Assembly (NCBI GenBank): GCA_003148945.1
Contig: QGGY01000004.1
Location: 124,001-188,000, forward strand
DNA length: 64,000 nucleotides
DNA from: Murimonas intestini
Lineage (GTDB): Bacteria > Bacillota > Clostridia > Lachnospirales > Lachnospiraceae
Direction of reading: 5' to 3'
Shown here: positions 25,590-35,571 of the stretch, piece by piece
Numbering within the stretch: position 1 is the stretch's first letter
How the letters are laid out: each line of letters starts with the position of its first letter
Notes under the pieces: model-generated
The model's input: the letters and a program-made list of their open reading frames with translations, nothing else
Told to the model about the DNA's origin: nothing
Databases searched by the model: none
Position numbers and translations under genes: made by a program

Positions 25590-26801
25590 CTAAATGTCAA
25601 GAAACTCAAAATACCGCGCCCCAAGAGGAAACGATCTATCCTCTCTGCACATGACAGCCATCTTCTGTACAACAAAATTATAATCATCCCAGGAGCCAGA
25701 GGATACCATACACATTAAACGGCCGTCCCCGCTCATCCATTTTGTGGGGAAGGACGGCTGGTAGTCCCCGTATGTCCCCCAGTTGTCATCACGGTAAAAC
25801 AGTTTCCATGGCCCCCATGGATGTTCTGATTCATATAAGGTAAGCTGGCTGATATGTGATTGGGGCCATTTCATCTGATGTACAGGCCTGGGCAGCAGCT
25901 CTTCATCCACGAACCCGTAATTTCCCATGATATACCTGCCGATTCCCGGATTGTAAGATACATGGTTCTCACCTGTCATTTTATAATACTGGAAGACCGG
26001 CACAGCCTTATCCTCTGATTTATCCCAGCAGGCGTTGTCATCTCCTCCTGCATAAAATTCCCATTCCTCCCTCTGCAATATCTTTTCCTTTAATACTCTT
26101 CCCAGAAGCAGCCCGTCCCCGTTCTCCCAGTAGCTGCACCCGTCTTCATCGTATGGAAAATAAGCATATACGTATCCGTCCCTGGCACCCCTGTAGCCTC
26201 TTCCAAACTGCAGGAAATGGCACGACGAGAGCTTTCCTGTAAAAAAGTCAGGCGGTGTGGCATCCGTATTCCATGTCTTTCCGCAGTCATCTGATGTCAC
26301 GATCCACCCGTGCAGGTTTTTCTGCCTGTTGAATCTGGGGCAGTCTCCATAATTATGGATCTCAACTGACATAAAAAGTTTCCCTCCTATGTCCAGCAGC
26401 CCCGCAGGCTTGATTCCCTCTGCGCTTTTATCAAGGGCATATTCCCTGTACTTTACCGGTTCCGGATTCTGCACATCCAGGGTCCAGTCACCCGTATTTG
26501 TGAGCTTCCCGAAGTCAAGTGAATCTGTCCTGGCTCCGAATGCTCCTGATGATGATATCTTCCAGAAATTCATAGGCACGCCTTTGTTATCTCCGGCAGC
26601 CCCGTAAAGGCAGCCGTCCTCTGCCCAGGTGACAGGCCACATATCTCCCTCGCCGCAGTGATACCTGACCCTGTCAAATTTTACTCCTGTAATATAATCT
26701 GATCCGGGGAACGGCGGCTCTGCCCGGGGATACTTTATATATCCAAAATCCTCCCCCTCCAGCCCTGTACACTTCTTTATCTCTCTGTATCCTTCTCCCA
26801 T
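25590..26801 (-). CDS. DUF4185 family protein (possible glycan-active beta-propeller)
   Basis: A 403-residue protein without signal peptide. It fits DUF4185, a five-bladed propeller-like family related to glycoside hydrolases. Cues are GEGDMWPVTWAEDGCLYGAAGD, repeated Asp/Trp-rich blades such as TSDDCGKTWNTDATPP (a sialidase-like Asp box), and WGPWKLFYRDDNWGTYGDYQ, all quoted as short stretches here. It is the last gene of an operon with a sugar importer and the GH151-like enzyme, which supports a glycan role. Substrate and catalytic residues are not known to me. Confidence 0.65.
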   Translation of the reverse strand: MGEGYREIKKCTGLEGEDFGYIKYPRAEPPFPGSDYITGVKFDRVRYHCGEGDMWPVTWAEDGCLYGAAGDNKGVPMNFWKISSSGAFGARTDSLDFGKLTNTGDWTLDVQNPEPVKYREYALDKSAEGIKPAGLLDIGGKLFMSVEIHNYGDCPRFNRQKNLHGWIVTSDDCGKTWNTDATPPDFFTGKLSSCHFLQFGRGYRGARDGYVYAYFPYDEDGCSYWENGDGLLLGRVLKEKILQREEWEFYAGGDDNACWDKSEDKAVPVFQYYKMTGENHVSYNPGIGRYIMGNYGFVDEELLPRPVHQMKWPQSHISQLTLYESEHPWGPWKLFYRDDNWGTYGDYQPSFPTKWMSGDGRLMCMVSSGSWDDYNFVVQKMAVMCREDRSFPLGARYFEFLDI

Positions 26802-26812
26802 AAATTTCTCCC

Positions 26813-27652
26813 CTATCCTTTCACTGCGCCGGCCATTACGCCGCCTATGATATACTTCTGCATGAGCAGGTAAAGTATAATGATCGGGATCATTGCCATT
26901 ACAAAGGCTGCAAACGCCATATTTAATTCAATATTATATTCTCCAAAGAAAAAGTATTGTGTCAGCGGTATGGTCCTGACCTCCGGCCTCTGGGCTATGA
27001 TCAGGGATGTTGTAAAGTCATTCCACACAGTCAGCGCGTTCAGCACAAGCGTTGAGGATATGATTGGCTTCATGAGCGGGAATACGATCTTCCAGAAGGT
27101 ATAGAACTTGCCTGCGCCGTCAATGTAGGCCGCTTCCTCCATCTCCACAGGTATTGTCCTGATAAATCCCACATACACAAAGATATTATATGCTGTCTGA
27201 AATCCGCTGATGGTCAGGATCAGGCCGATCCTCGTATTCAGCAGCCCCATATTCTTCAGCTGTACATAGAGCGGCATCATCACTACCTGGAAAGGAAGCA
27301 TGATAGCTGCCAGGAAAAAGTAGTACATTCCCGAATACAGCCTGGACTTTAAATTTCTGGCGATCACATATGCTGCCATAGTACATACCACCATGAGAAT
27401 GAGCACACAGGCAGCTGTCACTATCACGCTGTTCTTCGCGGCGCTAAAAAAATTTGAGACTCTGACAGCTTCTGTGAAGTTCTCCCAGTATATCCCTGTG
27501 GGGAATGCCAGCCCTGTTTTGATAGTTTCCTCAGGAGATTTTACCGCATATACGATGGAAATATAAAATGGTGCAATAAAAAACATGATAACAGTTAACT
27601 TTAAAAGAAAAAATATGACAGGCTTGGGGCCTGTTATTTTACGCTTTGTCAT
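26813..27652 (-). CDS. Sugar ABC transporter permease (MalG type)
   Basis: A 279-residue CUT1 permease with six hydrophobic segments and the ATPase-contact loop EEAAYIDGAGKFYTFWKIVFP. Its C terminus GGVMAGAVKG is the usual MalG-type end. It overlaps the partner permease by four bases. The importer lacks its own ATPase gene here, as is normal for CUT1 systems that share an MsmK-type ATPase encoded elsewhere. Confidence 0.92.
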   Translation of the reverse strand: MTKRKITGPKPVIFFLLKLTVIMFFIAPFYISIVYAVKSPEETIKTGLAFPTGIYWENFTEAVRVSNFFSAAKNSVIVTAACVLILMVVCTMAAYVIARNLKSRLYSGMYYFFLAAIMLPFQVVMMPLYVQLKNMGLLNTRIGLILTISGFQTAYNIFVYVGFIRTIPVEMEEAAYIDGAGKFYTFWKIVFPLMKPIISSTLVLNALTVWNDFTTSLIIAQRPEVRTIPLTQYFFFGEYNIELNMAFAAFVMAMIPIIILYLLMQKYIIGGVMAGAVKG

Positions 27653-28503
27653 AGATCCACCTCCCGCCTTCTGAGGAAGAATGTCACAATGCCTGTTATG
27701 ACCACAATGGCCGCCATCATGACAATAGCTGCCGCCTGTCCGTAACCGGCTTTATTATATGGGAAGGTGTAATTATAGACATACAGTGCAAACGTCTCTG
27801 ATGCCCGCCCGGGGCCCCCATGGGTCACTGTCATTGCATAGTCAAATACTTTCAGGCCCCACCCCAGGAATAAGGTGATATTAATGGTCATGGCCGGAGC
27901 TATCATGGGAAGGGTCACATACCGGAATTTAGTAAAAGGCCCGGCCCCGTCAATCTCTGCCGCCTCGTAGTATGTATCTGAGATGGCATTCAGGCCCGCC
28001 AGATAGATCAGCATGGCATACCCTATATCACGCCACATGCCCATTATGCAGATACCCAGCATAACTGTCTTCTTATTGCCCAGAAGGCTCTTGATGCCCA
28101 GCAGCTCATAAAATACATCGCTGTAGATATAGGACCAGATAAACCCTGTCAGAACAAGGCTGATAATAAAGGGCATGAAGACAAATGTCCTGAAAATACG
28201 GTTTACCCTGGTATTTTTCTTTAATGCCATAGCCAGCAGGAGTCCGAACAGATTGTTCCCGATCACTGTCACAGCTGTAAAAAATAAAGAATTCTTAATT
28301 GGTTCTCCAATCGTAGGGTCTTTAAATATCTTCAGGTAATTCTTCATCCCCACAAAATTATATACTTCCGAAAAACCGTCCCAGTCTGTAAAGGAAATCT
28401 TCGCCCCGCTGATAAAGGGCAGGACCACCATGGTGCCGAACAGCAGCAGTGCGGGCAGAAGAAATGCCAGATTGGTCAGTCTCTTTTTCAATTTTATTGT
28501 CAT
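27649..28503 (-). CDS. Sugar ABC transporter permease (MalF type)
   Basis: A 284-residue CUT1 permease with six membrane segments and the loop EAAEIDGAGPFTKFRYVTLP. I start at ATG 28503 because GAGGAG sits seven bases before it; the frame is open to 28557, but that part overlaps a hairpin. It follows the binding-protein gene by 95 bases and precedes the MalG-type permease. Confidence 0.92.
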   Translation of the reverse strand: MTIKLKKRLTNLAFLLPALLLFGTMVVLPFISGAKISFTDWDGFSEVYNFVGMKNYLKIFKDPTIGEPIKNSLFFTAVTVIGNNLFGLLLAMALKKNTRVNRIFRTFVFMPFIISLVLTGFIWSYIYSDVFYELLGIKSLLGNKKTVMLGICIMGMWRDIGYAMLIYLAGLNAISDTYYEAAEIDGAGPFTKFRYVTLPMIAPAMTINITLFLGWGLKVFDYAMTVTHGGPGRASETFALYVYNYTFPYNKAGYGQAAAIVMMAAIVVITGIVTFFLRRREVDL

Positions 28504-28525
28504 GGCTGCACTCCTCTTAAACCGA

Positions 28526-28557
28526 ATGCCGCAAGGGTATATGAACCGCTGCGGCAT
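28526..28557 (-). other. Intercistronic hairpin after the binding-protein gene
   Basis: ATGCCGCA (28526-28533) pairs with TGCGGCAT (28550-28557). A second small stem GGGCA/TGCCC lies just upstream in the transcript. No T run follows. Hairpins at this spot commonly stabilise the upstream mRNA, letting the binding protein be made in excess over its permeases. Confidence 0.5.
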
Positions 28558-28598
28558 CCTTCTCTTTTACGGGCAGTGTAATTTGCCCTGGTTACATA

Positions 28599-29849
28599 TT
28601 AATCGATCGCTGCAAACTGCTCGTCCAGCTTTTCGATATATTCATCCACATTTCTCTCCTCGTCTGCGGCAAATTCTTCCTGCCATGTCCTGAATGTAGA
28701 GTTCTGCTGCCCTACGAAGATCTCTCTGCTTTCATAGTTATAATAATTTCCTTCTTCAATAATGCTGACCCAGTCTTTAATAAGCGGAGACATATCTGCT
28801 GTGTCATCGCCTGCCTGGAACGGCACGAAGGCTGCATACTTACTCATGATGGCCACACCTTCATCAGAGGTCAGGAACTCAATAAAATGGATGGCTTCTT
28901 CTTTATGTTCAGATGCGCTTGTCACCATATAGCAGCCTGCAGGAGCGATTCCCAGAACAGCATTGCCTTCTGTATTTCCCGGAAGTGCAAAGAATCCAAT
29001 CTCATTGTCAGCGCCGGCGTTGATAAACTCTGTAACGTCCCATGTACCGCCGATGAACATCCCGGCTTTTCCATTGATCAGCATTGCCCTTGCCTTTGCA
29101 GCGTCTGTTCCGAACTCATCGCCGCTCTCAAAAGAAAGCCTCTCAGCTGTACGCTCCATCACTTCCTTAAATCCCGGATAATCAGCAAATTTCTTTTCCC
29201 CAACAGCTATCTTTTCAAAGAAATCAGGGTTTTCCTCCAGGAATGTTCCATACAGGTCAGCCTGGATCTCACACTGTGCCGGCCAGCCATCCTGGAATCC
29301 TCTTGCAAATGCATAGATGCCTGTATCCTGGATCTTCTGGGCTGCAGCCATCATCTCCTCATGAGTCTTGGGGATCTCAATTCCATTATCCTCAAATACC
29401 TTCTTGTTGTAGAAGACACCCATGCCGTCACCGCTGTACGGCACTGAATATACCTTTCCGTCAATCTTCATGGACTCGATCAGGTCAGGATCAAAATCCT
29501 TCAGGAATTCCTGATCTGTGATATCCTGGATATGGCCTGCATTTATAAGCTCTATATATCTTTTAGGGGTACCCAGGATCACGTCAGGCGCATCGCCGCC
29601 GGCCAGCTTCGTCTTGAGCATATTGTCATACTGGCTGTTGTCCAGGCCCTGAAGCTCATACTTGACGCCCGGATACTTCTCCTCCAGGGCTTTGCAGACT
29701 TCCTCCATACCGTCTCTGGATGACTGCTCCTCAATGTGGTGGAAAATAGTTACAGTAACCTCCTCACCCTCGCTGGCCTGCACGCTTGTGCCTCCCAGAA
29801 GTCCTGCAGCCATTGCCGCTGATAACATAACTGCCATTTTTTTCTTCAT
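28599..29849 (-). CDS. Sugar ABC transporter substrate-binding protein without lipobox
   Basis: A 416-residue family 1 binding protein: VTVTIFHHIEEQSSRDGMEEV, GGDAPDVILG, NGKAGMFIGGTWDV and FLTSDEGVAIMSKY are typical. I start at ATG 29849 after AAAGGAGGACGG. The signal peptide ends GGTSVQASEGEE, with an AXA-type cleavage site and no lipobox Cys, which is odd for a Gram-positive importer that must hold its binding protein. It feeds the two permeases that follow. The sugar is probably a product of the GH151-like enzyme encoded just upstream. Confidence 0.9.
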   Translation of the reverse strand: MKKKMAVMLSAAMAAGLLGGTSVQASEGEEVTVTIFHHIEEQSSRDGMEEVCKALEEKYPGVKYELQGLDNSQYDNMLKTKLAGGDAPDVILGTPKRYIELINAGHIQDITDQEFLKDFDPDLIESMKIDGKVYSVPYSGDGMGVFYNKKVFEDNGIEIPKTHEEMMAAAQKIQDTGIYAFARGFQDGWPAQCEIQADLYGTFLEENPDFFEKIAVGEKKFADYPGFKEVMERTAERLSFESGDEFGTDAAKARAMLINGKAGMFIGGTWDVTEFINAGADNEIGFFALPGNTEGNAVLGIAPAGCYMVTSASEHKEEAIHFIEFLTSDEGVAIMSKYAAFVPFQAGDDTADMSPLIKDWVSIIEEGNYYNYESREIFVGQQNSTFRTWQEEFAADEERNVDEYIEKLDEQFAAID

Positions 29850-29950
29850 ATATCCGTCCTCCTTTATTTTATGTTTAGATTGTACTTCTTTAAGTTCATA
29901 CAAACTATTATAATTTTTTGACTTTCTATTAGATATTTTAACTCAAATTT

Positions 29951-32008
29951 CTAATCCCGGAACCTGATCTCAACTGCCTGATATCCTTCCAGCCTGGGCA
30001 GGGTAAACTCCACGCTCCCATCCCCTGCTCTGATATCCAGGGGCTTTCCTTCGGGAACCAGAACTGCGGATTCTGCCTCTTTGTCCAGATTCAGTTTAAT
30101 ATGAAGGTCACTGATCGGTATCACATCCTCTACTGTGTGCAGGTCCTCAGCAATCTTCTCAGGAATATAATGCAGCAGATGCAGGATATAACGTTTCTTC
30201 TCCTCCTGGACATTTAAGGATGCAAACAAAGTAGAAGGCCCGTCATGCACGACCATCTTCTTTCCCAACAGCTCCATGACAGCATCGTTCATCATTTCCA
30301 GGCACCATCTGGGCGCCCTGGCGTTATATATAGCAAATACCGGGCTGGCAAAATAGATCACATTTCCCCTGCGGATAATGGCAGGATCTGACAGCCTGTG
30401 TGTGGACGGCGCCTGCCTGTGGGAAGAGAAGTGTTCAAAGCTCCTGTAAAAATACGGAGGCACAAATCGTGCCATCACCTGGACATCCCCCGCGGTCCTG
30501 GCCACCTCAACTCCCTTTGCATACATGACATGCTCCGTTTTAGGAAGTCTTTTCCCTATCACCTCCCCGGGCATTATATATTCCGCATAGTCATTTGAAT
30601 TTGTTATGATCCCTCTTGCCAGACCGCCTTCAGAGGTCCGAAGGGGCGCCCTCAGAGCCTCAATTCCAGTCTCCCTGCAGAGCATATACCTTTCCCCGTC
30701 TTCTGCAAAACCTGACTCAAATGTAATGATCATCCTGCCTCCTGATTCCAGATAGCTGTCCAGCTTTTTCTTCAGCCTTTCATCCACAGGAATATTGTCC
30801 GGCAGGATCAGAAGGGGATAGCGCTCAAAATCAGCCTGAGAATCAATGATATCAAACTGCAGGGCCAGCTTGTCAAACATATTTTCCAGTCCCATGAGGC
30901 TGGCATTTAAGTGCCCCCTGTCTCCCCCATGGAATTCCTCAGGTGTCAGCACAGCGGCTTCCGTGACCTGTACTGCGTCATCGCACCAGGGCTCAAGCGC
31001 TTCTACCCTTTCATATACTTTTCCGATCTTCTCGTAGAGAGGCTCCAGCAGCTTCCCGTCCGCCTCCATCTGGTCTCCCACAAGGCACTTGCAGCCCATT
31101 GCCAGCATCCTGAAGCATTCGTATTCCAGCGCTTCCTGTGTCTTAAAGGAATGAAGGTCCCCCCACTCCACGTGAAAGCCCCCTGTGTGGGATACACAGT
31201 CCAGCCCCAGTGTTCTGGCATAGCGCATAGTAACAGGAAAATGCACATACCCCCAGCCCCCCGGAATGGATTCCAGCTCCAGATGTGTATATGCATCCAG
31301 GACAGGGCGCTGCTTTACTCCTATATGGCTTGTATTATAAAAGATGCTGACATCTTTCCTGAAGCTTCTGATAAACTCACTTATCTCAAACTTAAAGTCA
31401 TCTATCATTTTCTGGCCATATGCCAGGCGTCTGGCGGGATCTTTCACATCTATCCCAGCCCTCTCCATCTCCCGCCTGCACACATGGCATGAGCAGTCAC
31501 GGGGATACAGGATATCCAGAAAAATGCCGTCCACGTCCAGCTCCTCCAGCAGTTCAGCGATATGCTCTTTTAAAAACTCCTTATATCCTGTATTGACGCA
31601 GAGAGTCTGGTAAAAACCTGCCTCATAAGGCTCCTGCCCTATCTGCATCCCATGCTCATCCATAGCCAGCCACTCTGGATGCTCCATGGCAGTATAATAA
31701 TCCCACTGTACTGTTGTATAGACTGGCACCTTGATCCCCACCCTGTGGCATTCCTCAATCATCTCTTTTAGCATATTTTTATTTTCCAGGCCCGGATGCA
31801 CTCTTTCAGGGAAACGCTTAGAGTCATAGTACAGCATCCCGTGATGGCATCTGGCAAAGCATGTCACGGAATCCACATGTGCTTTTTTCAGGACAGATGC
31901 AAACTCCCTGGCGTCAAATTCCTTTCCTACTCCGGGTATCAGCGGGCTTGTATGGAAATCCAGGTGGATCTGCCTGCCGCGCAGTTTCAGACTGTTTTTT
32001 TCTCTCAT
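29951..32008 (-). CDS. GHL6/GH151-like glycoside hydrolase, probable alpha-L-fucosidase
   Basis: A 685-residue cytoplasmic protein. The N-terminal TIM-barrel part starts with RQIHLDFHTSPLIPG and CFARCHHGMLYY, which I associate with the GHL6 group and GH151 alpha-L-fucosidases. DVDGIFLDILYP carries a likely active-site Asp. The middle part (about 370-560) is like the GH42 trimerisation domain (PLLILPDNIPV, ESGGRMIITFESG). I start at ATG 32008, with GGAGGAGG five bases upstream. A hairpin with T run lies directly before it. The family call is from memory of motifs, so fucosidase activity is likely but not certain. Confidence 0.72.
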   Translation of the reverse strand: MREKNSLKLRGRQIHLDFHTSPLIPGVGKEFDAREFASVLKKAHVDSVTCFARCHHGMLYYDSKRFPERVHPGLENKNMLKEMIEECHRVGIKVPVYTTVQWDYYTAMEHPEWLAMDEHGMQIGQEPYEAGFYQTLCVNTGYKEFLKEHIAELLEELDVDGIFLDILYPRDCSCHVCRREMERAGIDVKDPARRLAYGQKMIDDFKFEISEFIRSFRKDVSIFYNTSHIGVKQRPVLDAYTHLELESIPGGWGYVHFPVTMRYARTLGLDCVSHTGGFHVEWGDLHSFKTQEALEYECFRMLAMGCKCLVGDQMEADGKLLEPLYEKIGKVYERVEALEPWCDDAVQVTEAAVLTPEEFHGGDRGHLNASLMGLENMFDKLALQFDIIDSQADFERYPLLILPDNIPVDERLKKKLDSYLESGGRMIITFESGFAEDGERYMLCRETGIEALRAPLRTSEGGLARGIITNSNDYAEYIMPGEVIGKRLPKTEHVMYAKGVEVARTAGDVQVMARFVPPYFYRSFEHFSSHRQAPSTHRLSDPAIIRRGNVIYFASPVFAIYNARAPRWCLEMMNDAVMELLGKKMVVHDGPSTLFASLNVQEEKKRYILHLLHYIPEKIAEDLHTVEDVIPISDLHIKLNLDKEAESAVLVPEGKPLDIRAGDGSVEFTLPRLEGYQAVEIRFRD

Positions 32009-32034
32009 TTTTTCCTCCTCCAAATTTAAAAAGC

Positions 32035-32058
32035 CACAAACCACTTTTCTGGTTTGTG
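32035..32058 (-). terminator. Terminator or attenuator in front of the GH151-like gene
   Basis: On the minus strand CACAAACCA (from 32058) and TGGTTTGTG (to 32035) form a perfect nine-base-pair hairpin with a six-base loop, followed by GCTTTTTAAA. The ribosome site of the hydrolase gene starts only about ten bases later. It therefore ends the YesM/YesN transcript or acts as an attenuator for the downstream import genes. Confidence 0.7.
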
Positions 32059-32125
32059 ACTATTTTACAGGAAATCCCCTGTTCCCATCTATATATATAA
32101 TTTTACTAAATATTAGTTATTTTGC

Positions 32126-33724
32126 CTACCTTGCCTTTTTCTTATATTCTGTGGGGGATACGCCTTCCACCTTCTTAAATACCTGGTAAAAATAAGAATA
32201 GTCTTTATAGCCCACCATTCCCCCCACCACTGTAGCCTTGCTGCCGTCCTCCAGCAGCTGCTTTGCCTTTTCCAGACGAACAGAAGTCAGTATATCGATA
32301 AAATTCATCCCTGTCTCTTTTTTCAGCAGCCTGCTCAGATAAGAAGAATTAACATTTAGGGCCTCCGCCGCTGAGGTAAGTGACAGCTCTGTATCAGAAT
32401 AGCGCTCCCTGATATAGACTACCGCTTCACCGGCAATGGGGTTTTCATACTCTTTCTCCTCCCGGCTGGTCCTTTGCAGCCTCCGGGCCAGCTCCAGCAG
32501 ATACTTCCTTGTCTGCCCCATATCCTCCAGCTTATTGATCTCACTCAGGATATCATTAATATTTTTCTTTCTCTCATTCCCCGGAAGCCTGCCCAGATAG
32601 TATTTCCTGTACATGGTTATGCATATCTCACTTAAAAAACACTTTATCCTGAACTCATTCCCGCAGGTGATCTGCTCCAGCTTTTCCAGCAGCTTCTCCA
32701 CCTCCCGGTCAATATCCTCACTCTCCCCATGAGCAATGATCCTGTGGAAATTTTCGATATCCTTAAAGGCCGCATCTCCCTCCCCGGCCGCTGCGGTGTT
32801 ATAATAGCGGCAGAAGAGCACCTGTTCCCTGGCAGAAAAAAAGTTTTCCTCCAGTATATCCAGAGCCTGATCCCTCATCTCCTTCAGATTTCCCAGTCCT
32901 TCTGAAAGGCTGCTCACAGAGAAGCATACAGAGGTGCCGCACTCCTTTTCCACTATCCCTGCCAGTTCCCTGAGCCTGTTCTTCATCCGTATATCTATCA
33001 TGGAAGCACTGTCCTGCTTATCAGGAAGAAAAAGAAGCTCTATCTCCCTGCCGGAGCGCTGCTCTATACAGATACATTCCCAGGATCTTCTGCTTATGAC
33101 CTCCACGATCCTTTCCAGCGCCTTCTTTCCGCACTCTTCATCAAGTGTGCGGAGCCGGCCGGCCACATAGATGCACCGTTTGTCCGCACATCCCAGAATA
33201 TCTTCATACCTCTGGCCTTCCGCCCTGTGCCCCTGGGCCAGGTCCTTAAGCGCCTGTACCCTCATGACCCTGTCTGCATCCTCGATCCGCTCTTTATAAT
33301 GGATATTCTCTTCCACAAGCTGTTCCTGGAAGATGCGCAGCTTTTTCTCTTTTTTGATCTCTCCGATGGCACGCTCCAGTATTTTTATGAGCTCCCCGTC
33401 CTGTATTGGTTTCAGCACAAGGTCAAAGACCCCCAGCTTGACAGCTTTCTGGGCATACTGGAAGTCATTATATCCTGTGATCAGGATGACCTTTGTCTCT
33501 ATCTTCCGGTTCTTCAGATACTCCGTGACCTCAAGGCCGTCCATACCCGGCATTTTAATATCTGTCAGTATGATATCAGGGCGGTATTTTAATATGGCCT
33601 CTTTCTCTTCTATCCCATCCTCCGCCTCTGCTGCGACTACGCAGTCCAGCCGGCTCCATGGTATGGTCTTCTTCAGGGCCTCCCGTATCAGATTGTTATC
33701 ATCAGCTATGACTACTTTATACAT
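32126..33724 (-). CDS. YesN-type response regulator with AraC output domain
   Basis: A 532-residue regulator. The receiver domain has ADD near residue 8, phospho-acceptor Asp in DIILTDIKMPGMDG (about 55) and Lys in LKPIQDGEL. A long central linker of about 280 residues follows, and an AraC helix-turn-helix pair at the end (LTSAAEALNVNSSYLSRLLKK, VGGMVGYKDYSYFYQVFKK, quoted in parts). I start at ATG 33724, with GAGGGGG six bases upstream; this overlaps the kinase stop by eight bases. It controls the adjoining sugar import genes. Confidence 0.9.
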   Translation of the reverse strand: MYKVVIADDNNLIREALKKTIPWSRLDCVVAAEAEDGIEEKEAILKYRPDIILTDIKMPGMDGLEVTEYLKNRKIETKVILITGYNDFQYAQKAVKLGVFDLVLKPIQDGELIKILERAIGEIKKEKKLRIFQEQLVEENIHYKERIEDADRVMRVQALKDLAQGHRAEGQRYEDILGCADKRCIYVAGRLRTLDEECGKKALERIVEVISRRSWECICIEQRSGREIELLFLPDKQDSASMIDIRMKNRLRELAGIVEKECGTSVCFSVSSLSEGLGNLKEMRDQALDILEENFFSAREQVLFCRYYNTAAAGEGDAAFKDIENFHRIIAHGESEDIDREVEKLLEKLEQITCGNEFRIKCFLSEICITMYRKYYLGRLPGNERKKNINDILSEINKLEDMGQTRKYLLELARRLQRTSREEKEYENPIAGEAVVYIRERYSDTELSLTSAAEALNVNSSYLSRLLKKETGMNFIDILTSVRLEKAKQLLEDGSKATVVGGMVGYKDYSYFYQVFKKVEGVSPTEYKKKAR

Positions 33725-35519
33725 CTTCATCCCCCTCGAATATAATCGGAAGCTTCACTAAAATGGTAGTTCCTTCCTCCTCACGGCTCTCCACCATGAT
33801 ACCATACTCTTCACCATACAGGATCTGGAGCCTCTTATGAACCGTCCATATTCCCACATGGGAATGGCCCGATGTCTTTTCCTGCTCCACGATCATATTG
33901 TTTTCTAGCCTGTCAGGCCTGATACCCACACCGTCGTCCCTGATATAGATACAGAGGTCTTTATTGCTGCATTTGATCTCTATCTCAATCCGTCCCTTTC
34001 CGCATTTCGGCTCCAGGCCGTGTACAATGGCGTTTTCCACCAGGGGCTGAAGTATCAGCTTGGGAACAATGGCATCCAGGAGTATTTCATCTGCATTTAC
34101 CTCAAACTGCAGCCTGTCCCCGTGGACTATCTGCTGGATTCCCGCATAGTCCATCACATTTTCCAGCTCCTGTCCAAGAGTGATAAACCTGTTTTCCCTG
34201 CTTATGGTATCCCTGAGATAATTCCCCAGAAGCTGGATAGCACGCGCTATTTCCTCCTCCCCATCTATCTTTGCCATGCTGTTGATGCTCTCCAGGGTGT
34301 TGTAGAGAAAATGAGGATTTATCTTTGCCTGCAGTGAATCATACTCGGACTGCAGCGCTTTGATCTCCGCGTCTTTATTCTTCAGCTTTTCCTCTGCTAT
34401 ATCCTCCAGCAGGCACTGGATCTCGTCTGACATCTTGTTGAACTCAATAGAAAGCTCACCGATCTCATCACGTGTGTCCGGCTCAATACGGTTGGAGAAA
34501 TCCCCCTTGGAAAAGCTCTGTATCTTCTGAAGGAGCAGCTTGATGTTCTTAGACATGGTGGATGAGAGGAGTCCGGACAGTATCACAGCCAGGACGATGG
34601 CCAGGGCTGAGGCATATAAAAACGGCCTGAATATCTCCTTTGTATCAGACATCAGCCTCTCCTGATTGACTATGTTCATAATATACAGATTATCCTTCTG
34701 CGTCTTTTTGAGTGAGTAGATATATTTCTGGAACTGGTAATATATCTCCCTGTCTGACTCCTGTGACAGCTTTTCCTTTTTGATGACAGCCTCTGCAAAC
34801 GCTCTGCTCTCATCATTAGTGGAGAGAAGCACGTTCCCATCCTGGTCAAGCAGGACCAGCCCGTTTATCTTATTATCTGATATACCTGCATATATTTCTT
34901 CAAAAAATCTCTTATCCACGCCGAGAGTCATGATCCCTGCCGTCTGCATGGTATTCCTGTCATATAATACGCGGCTGGCCAGGATCATCTTCTCATCATA
35001 TGCATGCCATACAAGTCTGCCCCGCGCCTCAACAGCCTGGTCATACGACACAAGCTCTGCCAGCTTTTCTGATGAAGGCGCCAGGTCCTCCAGCTCCCTC
35101 ATATTTGTATAAAAGCAGCCATGACTGTCCTCCACGGACACCATTTTGACCTCTGTCCTGTAATTCATCAGGTTGTAGGCATAGCTCTCTATGTATTTCT
35201 TTCTGCTGTACTGCTTTTTAACTGAATCCTTCTTGGAATCATAGTCCAGGTATTCCGATATGGCAGAGTTCATATACTGGGCTGCCGCAAAATCGCCCAG
35301 ATCATTTATATGGCTGCTCAGGTTCATACTCAGCTGGTTCATAAGCTTACTGGAATAGGTTTTAAAGGAGTCAACAGCCAGCTGGCCTGAAAACCTGTAA
35401 ATGGATACTCCCAGCACGAGGAAGATCAGCAGGATTATGGTCAGATTCGAATATAGGATCTTATCACGTATCTTCAGGTTTAAAAATTTTTTCCAATATT
35501 TTTTCATATTTATCCGCAT
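33717..35519 (-). CDS. YesM-type sensor histidine kinase
   Basis: A 600-residue kinase with one membrane helix near residues 20-45, an extracellular Cache-like sensor to about 295, a second helix, a HAMP segment and a His_kinase domain. The phospho-acceptor motif is INPHFLYNTLESIN, and the ATP-binding site has LVENAIVHGLEP and DDGVGI. ATG 35519 and 35507 are both possible starts; neither has a good ribosome site. It follows the ADP-ribosylglycohydrolase-like gene by about 50 bases and overlaps its regulator. Confidence 0.9.
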   Translation of the reverse strand: MRINMKKYWKKFLNLKIRDKILYSNLTIILLIFLVLGVSIYRFSGQLAVDSFKTYSSKLMNQLSMNLSSHINDLGDFAAAQYMNSAISEYLDYDSKKDSVKKQYSRKKYIESYAYNLMNYRTEVKMVSVEDSHGCFYTNMRELEDLAPSSEKLAELVSYDQAVEARGRLVWHAYDEKMILASRVLYDRNTMQTAGIMTLGVDKRFFEEIYAGISDNKINGLVLLDQDGNVLLSTNDESRAFAEAVIKKEKLSQESDREIYYQFQKYIYSLKKTQKDNLYIMNIVNQERLMSDTKEIFRPFLYASALAIVLAVILSGLLSSTMSKNIKLLLQKIQSFSKGDFSNRIEPDTRDEIGELSIEFNKMSDEIQCLLEDIAEEKLKNKDAEIKALQSEYDSLQAKINPHFLYNTLESINSMAKIDGEEEIARAIQLLGNYLRDTISRENRFITLGQELENVMDYAGIQQIVHGDRLQFEVNADEILLDAIVPKLILQPLVENAIVHGLEPKCGKGRIEIEIKCSNKDLCIYIRDDGVGIRPDRLENNMIVEQEKTSGHSHVGIWTVHKRLQILYGEEYGIMVESREEEGTTILVKLPIIFEGDEDV

Positions 35520-35571
35520 TCAATATTAATGTACTTTATCGTGCACAGCACGCCCATCCGGAGGATTTGAA

